Under the pieces are notes generated by a model that worked only from the letters and a program-made list of their open reading frames with translations, made no database searches and was not told where the DNA came from. A stretch of DNA of 64,000 nucleotides, taken from Nymphaea colorata. Lineage: Eukaryota > Streptophyta > Magnoliopsida > Nymphaeales > Nymphaeaceae. Of the stretch, positions 36,590 to 48,676 are shown in pieces. Position numbers and translations under genes: made by a program. The DNA is taken from NCBI RefSeq assembly GCF_008831285.2, contig NW_022204507.1, forward strand, positions 5,972,174-6,036,173, written 5' to 3'. Position 1 is the first letter of the stretch; each line of letters opens with the position of its first letter.

Positions 36590-36790
36590 TAGTCTATTAT
36601 AGCTTTCATGGATGAAGGGTCCCAAAATGCACCATTGACACACTTTTGTCCACATCTGTTACACTCAACTCTCTTATCTTTTTCTGTTTTATTCAATGTT
36701 TGACATACCAATACAGATCGGACAAAAGTTCTTACATACACTAATACCTTGTCCTAGATAGGGTGCTATAGACACCCAATCCGATCCAAA
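36590..36790. repeat. Dispersed TATAGCTTTCATGGATGAAGG repeat family
   Basis: CTATTATAGCTTTCATGGA followed by a GGTCCCAAAATGCACC-like phrase recurs at 37495-37540, 45655-45965 and 57015-57330. In the longer copies it is followed by CCAATCCAACC and an AAATACAAT block. It carries no open frame of note. It is a dispersed repeat of unknown kind, found on the 5' side of copies C, D and E. Confidence 0.6.
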
Positions 36791-36924
36791 CAAATAGTAG
36801 ATGGAATGGATGAAGTTCAGAAAATACAATTACATCTCCTCAAACAAATAGGCGACCAACACTCCAAGAACCGACTCGTTTTACAGCTCTATCCACTTGA
36901 CACACACAAATGGATTTGTCCCCA

Positions 36925-37243
36925 GCCAGATTCAGTTCAAAATATGGATTCAGATTCAAATTCATATATGAATATAAAAATAGGATTTAGGTTGGATTCT
37001 GATTGTGACATCTGATTTCAGATTCAGATTAGGATGAAAAAGATGGATTTAGATCAGATTCAAATTATGAAATCTGACTTTGGATTCAGTTTTGGACGAG
37101 GAAAAAAATCAGATTCAGATTGTGGAATCTGATTTCGGATTCAAATTTGGATATAACTTGTTTTAATTCATATCCAAACTTGAATATGAGTGTAGTGGTC
37201 AAGAATATATTTTATTTGAATTGGATCGATTGGCATCCATCCT
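36925..37243. mobile_element. GGATTCAGATT-rich element fragment
   Basis: Repeated AGATTCAGATT, AAATCTGATTT and GGATTCAAATTTGGATAT words end in GATTGGCATCCATCC. It is the same word family as 35207-35618 and 57893-58560 and is probably a diverged hAT-like nonautonomous element. Ends approximate. Confidence 0.45.
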
Positions 37244-37799
37244 TGCAGATTTTCTCACTTTTTTAATATTTTACATTTTTTTTTGTATTTAGGTCGGTTG
37301 ATTTTTAAGAAAACCATGGTCAGTGGTTGTCTGGAGTCCTCCCAAGTCCCAACTCCTCAAAGAGTATCGGTGACGACTGTTCACGATGTTCTTAATGAGA
37401 AGGTTGCATAATATTACTTCAGCTTCTCCAAGTGTACACCCAAAACTCTGCCACTGGATCAGAGTCCAATTGGAAGTCTTTTCTTTAATTTGGTAGTCTA
37501 TTATAGCTTTCATGGATGAAGGGTCCCAATATGCGTAACGTAGCAGCATGTTGGAGCTTGTGGACATTGTGAAATGGCTCCATATTTGGGTGGTGGCCTT
37601 TTGGTTTTGCTATAAGAGTTCTTCTTAGCAGATTCAAAAGCAGCACAACAATGCCCAAGAGATGGGGATGGCGTCATTGTTCTCAGGGGTTTATTCTGTT
37701 ATGAAACAAAGAAAGTTTTTCTGAGAAGACATTGGGAAAAGAAATGAGCCAGGAGCAAAAGTATTTAAACAACCCTACTTATTTTAGAAAAATTGAAAA

Positions 37800-38620
37800 G
37801 AATTTGTTTATTTTTGTCATTATTCAAAAGTGGAAGCCTTCTGTGACGGCAGATGGCTGGCGATGCTATCCCTTTCTTTTTTTTCTTTTTTTGTTACATT
37901 AAAAAAGTTCTTCAAAAAGGTCATTTTTGTCCTTTTTGCTATTATTTTAATAAATTTGTTGAGAATGTGGTTGTTTGAGATTTGTTTACCTCCAAAAGTG
38001 TTTAAAAAGTTGAGCAGCCGTTTGATGCAGGCACATTCTTTGGGCGCCTGTTTTCTTTTTTTTTTTTTGGTTAATTCTAGAATTGTTAGGCGTGAAAACA
38101 TAGGCAAGCGTAAATGTGCTTTTAGTGGGTAACAATTTTATATATCATTTACTTTATCATAGAAGAACTGTGTGCATTTTTGTGAGATGTGAGATGCTTC
38201 TTGGTGGTACTAGGAATTCAACATTCTGGAGACCGGACTCGATCCAGTTGGATTTTGACCCAAATCCCTTTGTTGAGCTTACCCACGTCATGAGCTCTTA
38301 GTATCAGGTTCTTTGCATGTGTTTGGTTTTGCAAATCCACTTTGACTAGGCATGTCAATGTATTGACTAAGCGCACCTGCCACTTGATCACCTGATTTTG
38401 GATCCAGAAATTTGGAGCAGACAGATTTAGATTGGTCATGCGATTTCATAATTGAATAAGAATGTGGGTCCAATATTCAAGTGGGATCGAAGAAGGATCC
38501 CAATTGATACATATACATATGAATGTCGGATCTGAAATTGTTTTCAAATTAGAATAGGAGATAAAGACCCAACCGGTTTGTTTTCATAACAGCTAGTGGA
38601 AGAACATTGCTGTTTTACTT
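37800..38620. repeat. Downstream flank of copy D, paralogue of 49920-50600
   Basis: Shared phrases include GGCGAGAAAACATAGGCGAG (there; here GGCGTGAAAACATAGGCAAG), GACTCGATC, CGTCATGA, CACTTTGA and GGAGATAAAGACCCAACCG. Both blocks sit just beyond the exon 2 end of their receptor-kinase copy, so copies D and E were duplicated with their 3' flanks. No gene visible. Confidence 0.75.
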
Positions 38621-38956
38621 GCAAATTGCCAGAGAAGAGCTGGAGTTCAAATTTGTTGTGGGAAAGTTTTGAAAGACGAGAGCTCCCCATCAAAAAGTTC
38701 CGAACAATTTGAGGTGCCAGTTTTCAAAGAGAGCTAGAAATTGTTCCAATCACATGGTAATCTGGGGGTTGCGGCTTTGAGAAATGGAATAATTACTTGT
38801 TTTAACCACTTAAATGGGAGGTTGACAGGCTCAGCTCCAAGCTGTGTGACTTGTCCGAATTGTAGTCATAAACATTGTGTTGGGAAACGCAATAAGTCAG
38901 AAGCAAAAGCAGACCCCTTGTTTTCCAAATAAATGTAAAGGATTGGTTTATGTTTG

Positions 38957-41900
38957 TCATTCTTCCAAAGGGGAAGCCTTCCGTCGTATCGTTTTAAGCC
39001 ATGCGACCACCTCCTTAATGTCCATTCTCTCAGTTGGTGCTTTCCTTGAACATAACAACCCCGTCTTCATGATCATGACAAGCAGCTCATTTAGAACAGT
39101 TTCGCTGTTATTTTTCTTCAGAAGATGGCATTTGGCAACATGATCTGAAATCGTTTCACAGTTATTTTGCTTCAGAAGATGATCATCGATGACATCAGAA
39201 ATTGCAAGCAGAAACGCTTCAGCCACCCACTACCTCAAAGTAAACTCCCCATTAAAACGTTCATCGGTAGGCTTTGGTCGACACCTTTCGAGCGGCCCCA
39301 AGTTCTAATTCATCCACTCAACAAGGTCAGACATGATCATGGCAAAATTAGTAGGTAATGCACATTGTCATTAATGAGATGGTTTCAAAAATAAAGAAAG
39401 CAGTGCAAAAAAATTAGGACTGATTATTTTATTTGACTTATGGTGTACATGAAACTCTATTTTTTGTTTCCATGCATTTATAAGGAGGAAGTGAAATTTT
39501 ACTTAAGAAAGAAACATACTCAAAAGGGAAACTTGCTGGCATTAGTGTATGTGTGAATTAGGTTTAATCTTCACCATCTTATTTGGATTCAGACTCATAT
39601 TCAAATGCAAAATTACATAGTCATCATCCCCATTAATTTCACTTATTAATCTGATTTTTCTCTTTTTCATAATAAAATCCAAGTAATCAGTTGTCAATGG
39701 GTTGGTATTCGAAAATTAAAGCTTGATATTTGGAAATTATGGATGTTGATAGAACTTCCTCTCCATGGTAAGCAGGACCAAAGTGTCTAAGAAGCAGTTC
39801 AAGCATAGAAATTATGATAGGACAAAGAGTTGGTACCTGGCGCAATGTATCCAGTGGTTCCAAGGGTGCATGTAAGAGTTAAAGATCTGTAACCAACCAG
39901 CATCTTTGCAATGCCAAAGCCACCAACATGTGCTGCCATGTTCTCATCTAGAAGCACGTTACTTGGCTTTAGATCACAATGAACTAGTCTCCCAGCAACC
40001 ATGGTGAGGATATTCTAGAGCACAAGCAACATCAATCATGATATCCAAACTTTGGAAGAGATTCAAGTGATGGCCACATGAATGTAGACAGACTTCTAGG
40101 CTCCCAAGGAGCATGTATTGGAGAACTAAAGCCTTGAAATCTGCACTGGAACAAGATGTGATGACTGTAAGAAGGTTTCAGTGTCTAATTTGGCACATCA
40201 CATTACATTCAATGTCAAAACTTTTTGATGCTCCATCAAATAATAAGTTTAGGACCTTAACAGCCACCGTTGTTCCATCTGTTAAAATTCCTTCATACAC
40301 TGAACCAAAGCCTCCACTTCCTTGTTTGTCGCTTGAGATAACATTCTGTATGTGATCATTGGGAGGGTAATTCCATGAAATCTTTCAACTTCCTCCTGAT
40401 CATGTTTCTCCAACCCCATCTTTCTATATTTTGCAACAACAATGAGTACAAGTGCAAAGCCCCCACTTGCTAAAAAAAAAATCAACTCTAAGCATGTTGA
40501 TATTATTGTGCCTCTTCGCTCCATCTGAACATACTGGGACATGGAATTTGGGAGCTCCACATAGTGCATAGTTCCCTAGGAACGACTTGGCAGAAAGGTT
40601 TGCAAACTTTCCACCACATGGAACCTCTCCTTCGAATTGATTGAAGGACAAGTCTACGACCTGGATGTGTTGAAGTTTCTCCAATGATTTTGGTATCTCA
40701 CCGGAAAGCTTGTTATGGGAAACGTCAATAGTGTCAAGGTTTAGCATGTGATCAAGTTGTTCGGAAATGTGACCATCAAATGTGTTCCGAGAGAGATTCA
40801 AATACTCTAGCATTTGGAGCTTTGATAATGATGTAGGCAACTATCCACTCAGCTTGTTTGCACAGATATCCATGTTGATCATCATGGAAAAATTCCAGAG
40901 ACCCAAAGGCAGGTGACTAGTGAAGGAGTTGTCCTGCAAGTATAGCTCCCACACAAGTCCTTCAACTCACAAAGACCAGGCGGTAGTGTTGATGACAAAT
41001 TGTTTGAGCTTAGATCCAGGCCTTGCAAACTAGTGAGATTGTTTATAGAGCTTGAAATTGACCTAATTAGCATGTTGTGTTCAATAAAAAAAACATACAT
41101 GCGGACCAACTGGTAGATTGATAGTGGGATTGGGCCTTCTAATGCATTGTTATTAAGAGCCAACAGCTGTAAGCTATGCATCTGTCCTATATTTGGTGGA
41201 ATGGGCCCCTTTATTTTGTTGGAACTCAAATATAAGGAACTTAACTTCGTCAAGTTGGCTAAGGCCAATGGGATAGTACCTTCAATTAGATTAGAGGAAA
41301 GATAAAGTCTCCACAAGGTGGTTGTTAGGTTTCCAACAAAGGCAGGAAGAATGCCATTTAGAAGGCTTTGTGACAGAATAACTTCCTCTAGCAGTCCACT
41401 GTTGGTGAAGTGTGTGAGAATGGAGAGCTCACAGTTGCATTGTGTTCGAGGTAAAAGCGCTTGAGTTGTGTCAAGCTACCTAATTCTAATGGTATTGGAC
41501 CACTGACTTTATTGTGTCCTGCACTGATAGTTTGGAGACTAGTAGCATTGGAAAAAGAAGGTGGGAAAGGGCCTTCAAAATTGTTGTCACTCATTGCGAG
41601 AAATTGGAGATTGGGCAGGAAGCGGCCAACATCTTTAGGGAGATGCCCTGTTAGTTCATTGGTCATGAAACTCAAAGTCTGAAGAGTGGATATGTTAAAC
41701 AAGCTCTCAGGCAGTGTACCAGTGAGATTGTTCATTTTCACACTAAACAATGTTATGTGGGTTAAGCTTCCCAACTCGGAAGGAATGTTTCTGTGTATAT
41801 GATTTTGACCAATATTTAGGAACTCCAGTTTTGAGAGGTTGACAAAAGTGATTGGAATTGTGCCCGTGAGCCTGTTACCATAAAGGTTTATGCGCTTGAG

Positions 41901-42479
41901 TTCCAGCATACTGCCTAGCAACTCTGGAATGCATTGATAGAATTCGTTATTTTCAGCAAAAAGCACTTGGAGATGATGACAATGGCTCAGTGTTTGTGGA
42001 ATTAACCCTTTAAAATGGTTTAACCCTATGGAAAGTATTTCCAACCAAGGGAGGCGGCTAAAATCAATGGGAAGATGACCATGAAAACTGTCATTTGAAA
42101 GGTCAAGAACCTCTAAGAAGGAGAGGTTGCTGTTGTATGGGGACAGAGTACTTTCAAGTGCCTTCTTGGAGAGGTTTAGAGCAACTACCCTTTGTGAACC
42201 ACGACTGCATGAAACTCCATTCCAATCGCAGAATGAGATGTTGGAATTCCAATTTGATAACACATTATAAGGGTCTTTAGTAACAAGGAATTTGAAAGAC
42301 ATTAATGCTAATTGATCAGTCATGTTGCTCAGAGAAACAAGGGCTGAGGGCACCTCCCTTTGGCCAAGAACCACAGTCAAGGTGAAGGAGGAAAAACACA
42401 AAAGAAAGATGAGCGGCTGAGGTGACCAAGCGGTGCCGCCATAACTATCCAATTTTCTATGCCGAAGATGCATGAACAA
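38957..42479 (-). pseudogene. Receptor-kinase copy D: LRR-RLK XII pseudogene
   Basis: Exon 1 is 42479-39837, the intron 39836-39305 (donor GTACCA, acceptor TTAG) and exon 2 39304-38957. The first 363 codons (42479-41388) are open: signal peptide (PQPLIFLLCFSSF), LRRNT with CDWNGVSC, about ten LRRs. The frame then breaks by loss of part of an LRR near 41430, a small insertion near 40955, a poly-A slip near 40475 in the membrane segment, a deletion near 40320 ahead of the glycine loop, a CGA-to-TGA near 40175 and a 2-nt loss near 39993. The catalytic loop is HCDLKPSN but DFG reads GFG, so Mg binding would be lost. Exon 2 has an in-frame TAG at 39230-39232 and a 53-bp deletion. Unlike A, B and C it keeps the ERFHGITLP junction after the membrane segment. 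Confidence 0.93.
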
Positions 42480-42760
42480 GAGTCAAGGTTTATATGTAGA
42501 TTCTCCTCTAGAAATTTTTGTCATTTTATTTTTTAAGTTGTACAATTCTCAGATCTATTACTTTGGAACACATTACTTCACATTTCCAAATCAAGTGGCA
42601 CCACTGATGGTTTCATTAATGAGAATTTTTCTTCTTAGCCCTTAATTCTTATTTCCCTTTAGTACATCTCAACCTTATTCAATCACTAATCAAAGTTGCA
42701 GATACGGTTTCCACTTTTTGAATGGCAATGTTTTTCTATCATGTGATACGGTGAGCGTGA
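42480..42760 (-). promoter_or_regulatory. 5' flank of copy D
   Basis: It aligns with the flanks of B and C through TTCCAAATCAAGTGGCACC, TATTCAATCACTAATCAAAG and a TTTTTGAATGGCAATG block. A closer relative of 42605-42760 without any gene lies at 45985-46130. A promoter role is inferred only. Confidence 0.4.
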
Positions 42761-42837
42761 AAAAAAAAATATGGTAAATTAAAAAATTGCAAAAAATTAA
42801 TAATTAGGGGAAAAGCAGATCAATATACCAAAAAGTC

Positions 42838-43420
42838 ATCCACTCGTAACTGATCTTTACAATGTCCCTGTCAGACTATGATGGTTAGCTGCCTTGAACG
42901 TCTATTGGTTAAAAACAGGATAGGAACTTGTTGATATACATGGATTCTACATACTACTAGCATTTAATGGAGGTGCCTAGCAATGTTATGACCATGAACA
43001 TTTACCAATTAAGGTCCTTTTATCGATTCTTTTCCAGAAAAATTCACCATTTTTCTTTGTTTAATTCAAATTGTTGGAAGTGTCAAGTCTATTGCTCTCG
43101 AAGTTAAAAGCGGCATCCTTTGTTATTTCCACACTCAGCACCTATGGCAAGGGCTGCAGATCACATCAATGGACTTTTTCTATTTGTAGGACTTCTTATT
43201 TCTACATCGAATGTCATACTTGACACCGAAGATTACATCAACAAGTCTCTTTCTTAGCAGCCATCACCGTTTTGCTGCATTTTGACTCCATTTTTCTTTT
43301 TATATGGCATGATCAAAGTTGGATACAGTGGACGAGTTTTCTATTCTTAATTAATTTTTCTATTCCTTAATTCTTTTTTTGGAAAATTTGAATTTTTAAT
43401 TTTTTTATTTGCATATAAAT
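42838..43420. repeat. Detached receptor-kinase 5'-flank copy 1
   Basis: Landmarks in order are CTGATCTTTACAATGTCC, TTGAACGTCTATTGG, a GATTCTACATACTACTA phrase, TTCCAGAAAAATTCACC, TTATTTCCACACTCAG, TACATCAACAAGTCTCTTTC and CATTTTGACTCCATTTTTC. The middle part resembles the leader-side flank of copies B and C, but no LRR coding sequence is attached. Confidence 0.65.
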
Positions 43421-44024
43421 CACATAGTCCATTTTGTTAATAAAATTTTTAATACAGGCCAAATTGATTTTTTTTTAATTGCCAAATGATAAGCTTACAT
43501 TTCTCAAAATCTGCAAAGGCTGTTACTTTGTCAGCACAACAGGCCGTGGCTTCGCCGTGAACTTCCAATGATGCCTTTTGGTTTTGTCTATTCGGGGGCT
43601 TGATCACTAAATTCATACCATGTGAGGGGTAACTTCTTTTTTACTAATTTTCAAGGGCATTTTTGTCTTCCAGTTTAAATCAGATATCCACGGAAACCAT
43701 TCCTAAAAACAACAGATGAGGAAAAAATAATATTTAATTAAGAAATTAGACCAGATTTAGATTTAAAAAATGACATTCGATCGGATTCAAAATCTGATAT
43801 ACATAAATATCTAAACAGATTCAAATTCAGATTTAGGTCAAAATTAGTTTTAAATAACAGTCCTACATTCATGCTCTTACATTTAGAAAATCATTTGGAT
43901 TGGGTTCAAAATTTTGTTTCAGATACCAACAGCTAAATTTATCCATGCAAGAGAGAATGAAGCAAACCTTCTTTTCACTTTTTAATTGTATTTAATTATT
44001 TTTTAAATTCAAAAAATTGTCGGG

Positions 44025-44170
44025 CCTACCAGGCTCCTGACAGGTTAACTATAACTCTCGGTCATTACCCATTAGGTTGTTGGGCTATACCCGGCTTGAC
44101 ATGTCTGGGCCCGTCAGCCCAGCCACAGTGCCTAGGGTTCAAGATAGGTCAGGTTTGGGTAACCGCACCT
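44025..44170. mobile_element. GGCCCG-type miniature element fragment
   Basis: GTCGGGCCTACCAGGCTCC, then GGGCCCGTCAGCCCAGCC. It is a short relative of the elements at 1319, 13736 and 36270 without a clear partner arm or target duplication. Confidence 0.4.
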
Positions 44171-44299
44171 TGCAGTGGGTCTCCCCTGCTCAACAAGAAA
44201 ATAACTTTTATTCCAAAATTATTGAATGATAAAACTGGTTAATATCCCTTGACAAATGGCCTCGCTAGGCCAACTTCATGCATTCGTTTTCGATGCAAG

Positions 44300-44702
44300 T
44301 CTGTTGGTTCATAAGAGGATAGGAAATGGTTGATGTACATCGATTCTGCATACTACTATTGGTTCCAAGCAATCTTATCGTCATGAACAATTAGCAACGT
44401 CCTTTTGTAGATTCCCTTCTTCCAGTAAATTTCTCCTTCATTTTTTTGTTTAATTCAAATTGTTAGAAGATTACTGCTCTTTAAAAGAAAGTGGTATCGT
44501 CTTTTATTTCCACACTTAGTGCCTTTGGCTTGGCTGGTGACATAAACGGGACTTTCTCTAATTCGTAGGTCTCCTTATTTCCACATCACCACCTTTCTTG
44601 GCACGGAATAATACATCAACAAGTATTTTTTTTAGCAGCCCTTATCGTAACAACATATTTCCAATATCATGTGCTCTTTTTGCCAGGTTTCTACTCTATC
44701 GT
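44300..44702. repeat. Detached receptor-kinase 5'-flank copy 2
   Basis: It has the same landmark order as 42838-43420, from AGGATAGGAAATGGTTGATG to AGGTTTCTACTCTAT. Its closest partner is 47965-48345, which shares TAGATTCCCTTCTTCCA and CATGTGCTCTTTTTGCCAGG. No coding sequence follows. Confidence 0.65.
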
Positions 44703-44747
44703 CTGAAAGTCCAACAAACAGAACTTTAGAGTCAATTTCTCCCAAAT

Positions 44748-45152
44748 TAGGGTTGTCAAGATATCCAATTTTAATTGGATATCCAATCGAACTAGTTCAA
44801 AAAATGTCGAATATGGAAAAAATTTAACATCTGATTAAGAAATTGGATCGGATTAAGGTTTAAGAAACAACATCTGACTGGATTCTGATTCGTATTTGGA
44901 TGTACATATATATCCAACTGGATTCAGATTCAGATCCAGAATGGATTTAATTTTAAATAAAATCTTATATTCAATGTTTGATATATATGTACATCCTATT
45001 TTGATTCAATGTTCAAATTTGGATTGTGATATTGGATTTTTGATTCATTGTTTGTATTCGAATCAGAATTTGAATATGGATATTTGAATATCCGAAAAAA
45101 CAGATGTAATTCAGGATGTATCCTATTTGAATCTGGTCCATTAACATCCATA
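44748..45152. mobile_element. hAT-like nonautonomous element (TAGGGTTGTCAA family)
   Basis: The ends TAGGGTTGTCAAGATATCC and CCATTAACATCCATA match those of 35207-35618. Possible target duplication CTCCCAAA before, CTCCGAAC after. The sequences beyond both copies also match (for example ATGCTAGTTCTTTTT at about 35946 and 45446), so the element was probably duplicated along with its surroundings. Confidence 0.6.
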
Positions 45153-45654
45153 CTCCGAACTCCAATCCCAGAACTCCAGAAAGTCAATAAATAACAAAAG
45201 ATACAGACTGCTCAAATTAATCCCTATTGGCCTGCAAGTGTCATGCAATATAGAGAGAGAGAGAGATTAATCCCTACTGGACAATCAAAATTAAAAAACT
45301 CTTATCAGATATATATATCTATGCATGTACGTGTGTGTGTGTATATATAGAGAGAGGGAGAAGAGATTATCCATGTAAAAAAAAGCAGATCATAAATATT
45401 AGAAAAGTAAAATGAACTCCTGGCAGAGGCTGTTAACAAGAGAAATGCTAGTTCTTTTTTATAAATCCTGTTTCACTTCCTATTTGGCTTAGTAATAAAC
45501 CGATCAACCTTGGTCAAAGCTTGTGAATTTAAACAGTCGAAGAAAGGAACGAAGATTTAACAGAAGTCATTAAGAATGTCTTTAAGATATGCAGAATTTG
45601 CCAGGCTAATTTTTAAGACATGCAGTGAAAGCTCAAATCTGATCACATTTTGTA

Positions 45655-45965
45655 GTCTATTATAGCTTTCACGGATGAATGGTTCCAACATGCACCTTTG
45701 AGACACTTTGTATCCAGCATATGAGGGGGCAATCAAACACCAAAATGAACGTCTGTGACACTCAAATCTCTATCCTTCTCCGTTTTATTCAATTTTTGAC
45801 AAACACCTACGCTAGAAAGGGCATTCTAGACACCCAATCCAACCCAAACAAATGGATGGAGTTCCAAAAATACAATATGTTGTCACAGAAGTACATTTTC
45901 ACAAACAAACACGTGACCAAGTTTAAATTTTGTTTTTAGAACATCCGGTGTAAACAAACACTCCA
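45655..45965. repeat. Copy of the TATAGCTTTCATGGATGAAGG repeat family
   Basis: It matches 57015-57330 almost end to end (GCACCTTTGAGACACTTT, CCAGCATATGAGGG, CACGTGACCAAGTTTAAATT) and 36590 onward in part. No gene recognised. Confidence 0.6.
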
Positions 45966-45984
45966 GGACCAACTGTTGTCACAT

Positions 45985-46460
45985 CAATGAGATTTTTTCT
46001 TCTTAGCCCTTAAGTCTCATTTCCCTTTACTACTTCCCAATCCAATTCAATCACAAATCAAATTTGCAGATACTGTTTTTACTTTTTAAATGGAAAGGTT
46101 TTTCTATCATATAATACAGTGAGAGTGAAAAAATGGAAAAGTATGGTAAATTTTTTAGAAAAAAATAAGATAAATATACCAAAGAATCATCCACTCTGGC
46201 TGATCTTTACAATGTCCTAATCAGACTAAGATGGGTAGCTGCCTTGAACGTCTATTGGTTCTAAACAGGATAGGAAATGGTTGATGTACATCGATTCTAC
46301 ATACTACTAGCATTTAACCGGGGTGCCTGGCAATGTTATCACCATGAACAACTATCAATTAAAGTCCTTTTACAGATTCCCTTCCAGAAATATTCACCTT
46401 CTTTTGTTTAATTCAATTTGTTGGAAGAGTCAAGTCTACTGCCCTCAATCAATCGCAAAG
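45985..46460. repeat. Detached receptor-kinase 5'-flank copy 3
   Basis: 45985-46130 matches the copy D flank 42605-42760 (CTTCTTAGCCCTTAA, ATTCAATCAC, GTTTTTCTATCAT). 46190-46450 then matches 42838-43100. This gives the same order as at D, flank then unit, but with no receptor gene next to it. Confidence 0.65.
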
Positions 46461-46768
46461 GTTGTCAACAATATTACACTGAGATTACCCTAGGTTAAAA
46501 AAATTATAATTTTTAAATTTTTTAAAACTTTTCTGATTTAATTTTGTTAAATAAGAAAAACAGTAAATAGGCAGAAATGGATCAGCCGGAGTTTCAAAAA
46601 ATAAATGTTATTATTTAAAAAAATGATTTGATGATCTGATAAACTATAATGATGAGAAATTTATGGAACACTTTTTAAAATATTAAAGTAAATTTTGAAC
46701 CTAAAAAAAACTTAGCTTCACCACTATGTACGCTGGTGAATGGTTTTCAAATTGACCAGGGTCTTGAA

Positions 46769-47170
46769 TAGGGTTGCACATGAGGAGATGAGCTCGAGTT
46801 GAGCCAGCTCAAGCTTGACTCGACTCAGAAAATTCAAGTTGAGCTCAATAAAAGAACCTTGAGCTGGACTCGACAATACAACATCGAGCTCAAACTCAAC
46901 ACATTTAACTCGTTTATGTGAAGCATGTTTCTTTTTTTTTAACCTGTTCATTTATAGTTGAGCTAACTAGAGTTCTTACAACTCAAACTCAACTGGTTTA
47001 ACATTTCTAGTATACACTTGAACTCGAGCTCAAGTTTATGAGTGGTTTTTAAGCTGGCTTGACTCGTGCAGCCATAAACTCGAGTGGTTGATGACTCATG
47101 ATTCATGGAGACTACAGTGAAACTTGACTTGAAAGTCAAGAAAAGGATTGAGCTTGACCCCAACTTAACC
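46769..47170. mobile_element. GCTCGA-type miniature element
   Basis: It starts TAGGGTTGCACATGAGG and is full of GAGCTCGAGTTGAGCC, CTTGACTCGACTC and CTCGAGCTCAAG words. Relatives lie at 22440-22850 and 57519-57810. The short minus-strand frames over it are artefacts of the repeat. Confidence 0.55.
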
Positions 47171-47354
47171 CAGTCTCACACAGCCATATAGACAGCTGAC
47201 AAGCCAACAGCTGGCACCCCAAAGAATGATGTTTGGCCGGATGGCACCCGGAAGAACTATGCACCGAACATTTGCATGGTCAATGGGGCAAGACTTAGTG
47301 ACTCAAACCTAAATAATGTCAATGTCAAGTGGAACGTGAAGACAATTCACTTTA

Positions 47355-47640
47355 AGATGACATCAATGGACTTTTTCTATTTGTAGCTCTTCATATTTCT
47401 ACAACAGCGCCTTACTTGGCACAAAATACTACATCAACAAGTCTCTTTCTTGGCAGCCCTCACCGTTACAACTTATACAATTTCAATATCTTGTTCTCTT
47501 TTTGCCACATTTTGACTCCATTTTTCTTTTTAAATGGCCTCATCAAAGTTGGGTACAGTGGACGAGTTTTCTATTCTTAATTAATTTTTATATTCCTCAA
47601 TTCCTTTTTCCGAAAAATTGAATTTCCATTTTTTTATTTG
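47355..47640. repeat. Detached receptor-kinase 5'-flank copy 4 (second half only)
   Basis: From GACATCAATGGACTTTTTC to the TTGCATATAAATCA end it matches 43165-43430. The first half of the unit is missing. Confidence 0.6.
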
Positions 47641-47964
47641 CATATAAATCAAATAGGACATTTGTTATTAGAAATTTTTTACACAAGCCACATTAATTGC
47701 CTAGTATTGGCTTTGCCCTGCACTCCCAATGAGGCATTTTGCTCCCTCTAAATTCATACCATGTGAGGGGTAACTTTCTTTTTTTTTTACTAATTTTCAA
47801 GGGCATCTTCCAATTTAAATCAGATATCCACCCAAACTGTTCAAAAAAAAAAAACAGATGAGAAAAAAATAATATTTAATTAAGAAATTAGATCATATTC
47901 AGATTTGAAAAAGGACATTCAATCAGATTCATATATACATAAATATCTGATCAGATTCAAATTC

Positions 47965-48345
47965 AGATAGGATAGGAAATGGTTGTTATAAATCGATTCT
48001 ACATACTACCATCAGTGCCAAGCAATCTTATGATCATGAACAATTAGCAACGTCCTTCTGTAGATTCCCTTCTTCCAAGAAATTTTGCCTTCATTTTTTG
48101 TTTAATTTAAATTGTTGGAAGACTCAAGTCTACTGCTCTTTAAAAGAAATCGATATCATTTGTTATTTCCACACTCAGTGCCAATGGGACCTTTTCTAAT
48201 TGGTAGGACTTCTTATTTCCACATCACCGCCTTGCTTGGCATGGAAGATTAATCAACAATTATGTTCTTAGCAGCCCTTACCGTAACAACATATTTCCAA
48301 TATCATGTGCTCTTTTTGCCAGGTTTCTACTCTATCCTTTTTTTG
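47965..48345. repeat. Detached receptor-kinase 5'-flank copy 5
   Basis: It matches 44325-44700 closely, from GGATAGGAAATGGTTG to AGGTTTCTACTCTATC. No LRR or kinase sequence is attached on either side. Confidence 0.65.
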
Positions 48346-48676
48346 TTTCTTAATTGAGTACACTGCATTTAGTGGATGGGCTTATTTATTGGACATTTAG
48401 AACTCAGCTATGTACAATACCACTGATCAGGTGATCGACGTTACCGGAATCAGTCAAAATCGGCTGGATTGGGGCGAGAAATCACTTCCAATAAATGCTT
48501 CCAGTGGGTGGACCGAGAGTTGCTATTGTTTGTACTGGAAAGGCGTTGTGGTTGTTCGTAATGAAGGGCCAAACCGGACACATACTGTTGGATGTGTCCG
48601 TAATAAAGTGCCTTCATAGGACATATTTGGTGTAGTGGACTCTGTTTCCCCTTTTCCTGCCTCGGCCCTGTCCTCC

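Noticed and set aside
46724-47163. Two minus-strand frames with Leu/Glu-rich peptides
   Set aside because: They translate GAGCTCGA-type repeat words of a miniature element and have no independent support.
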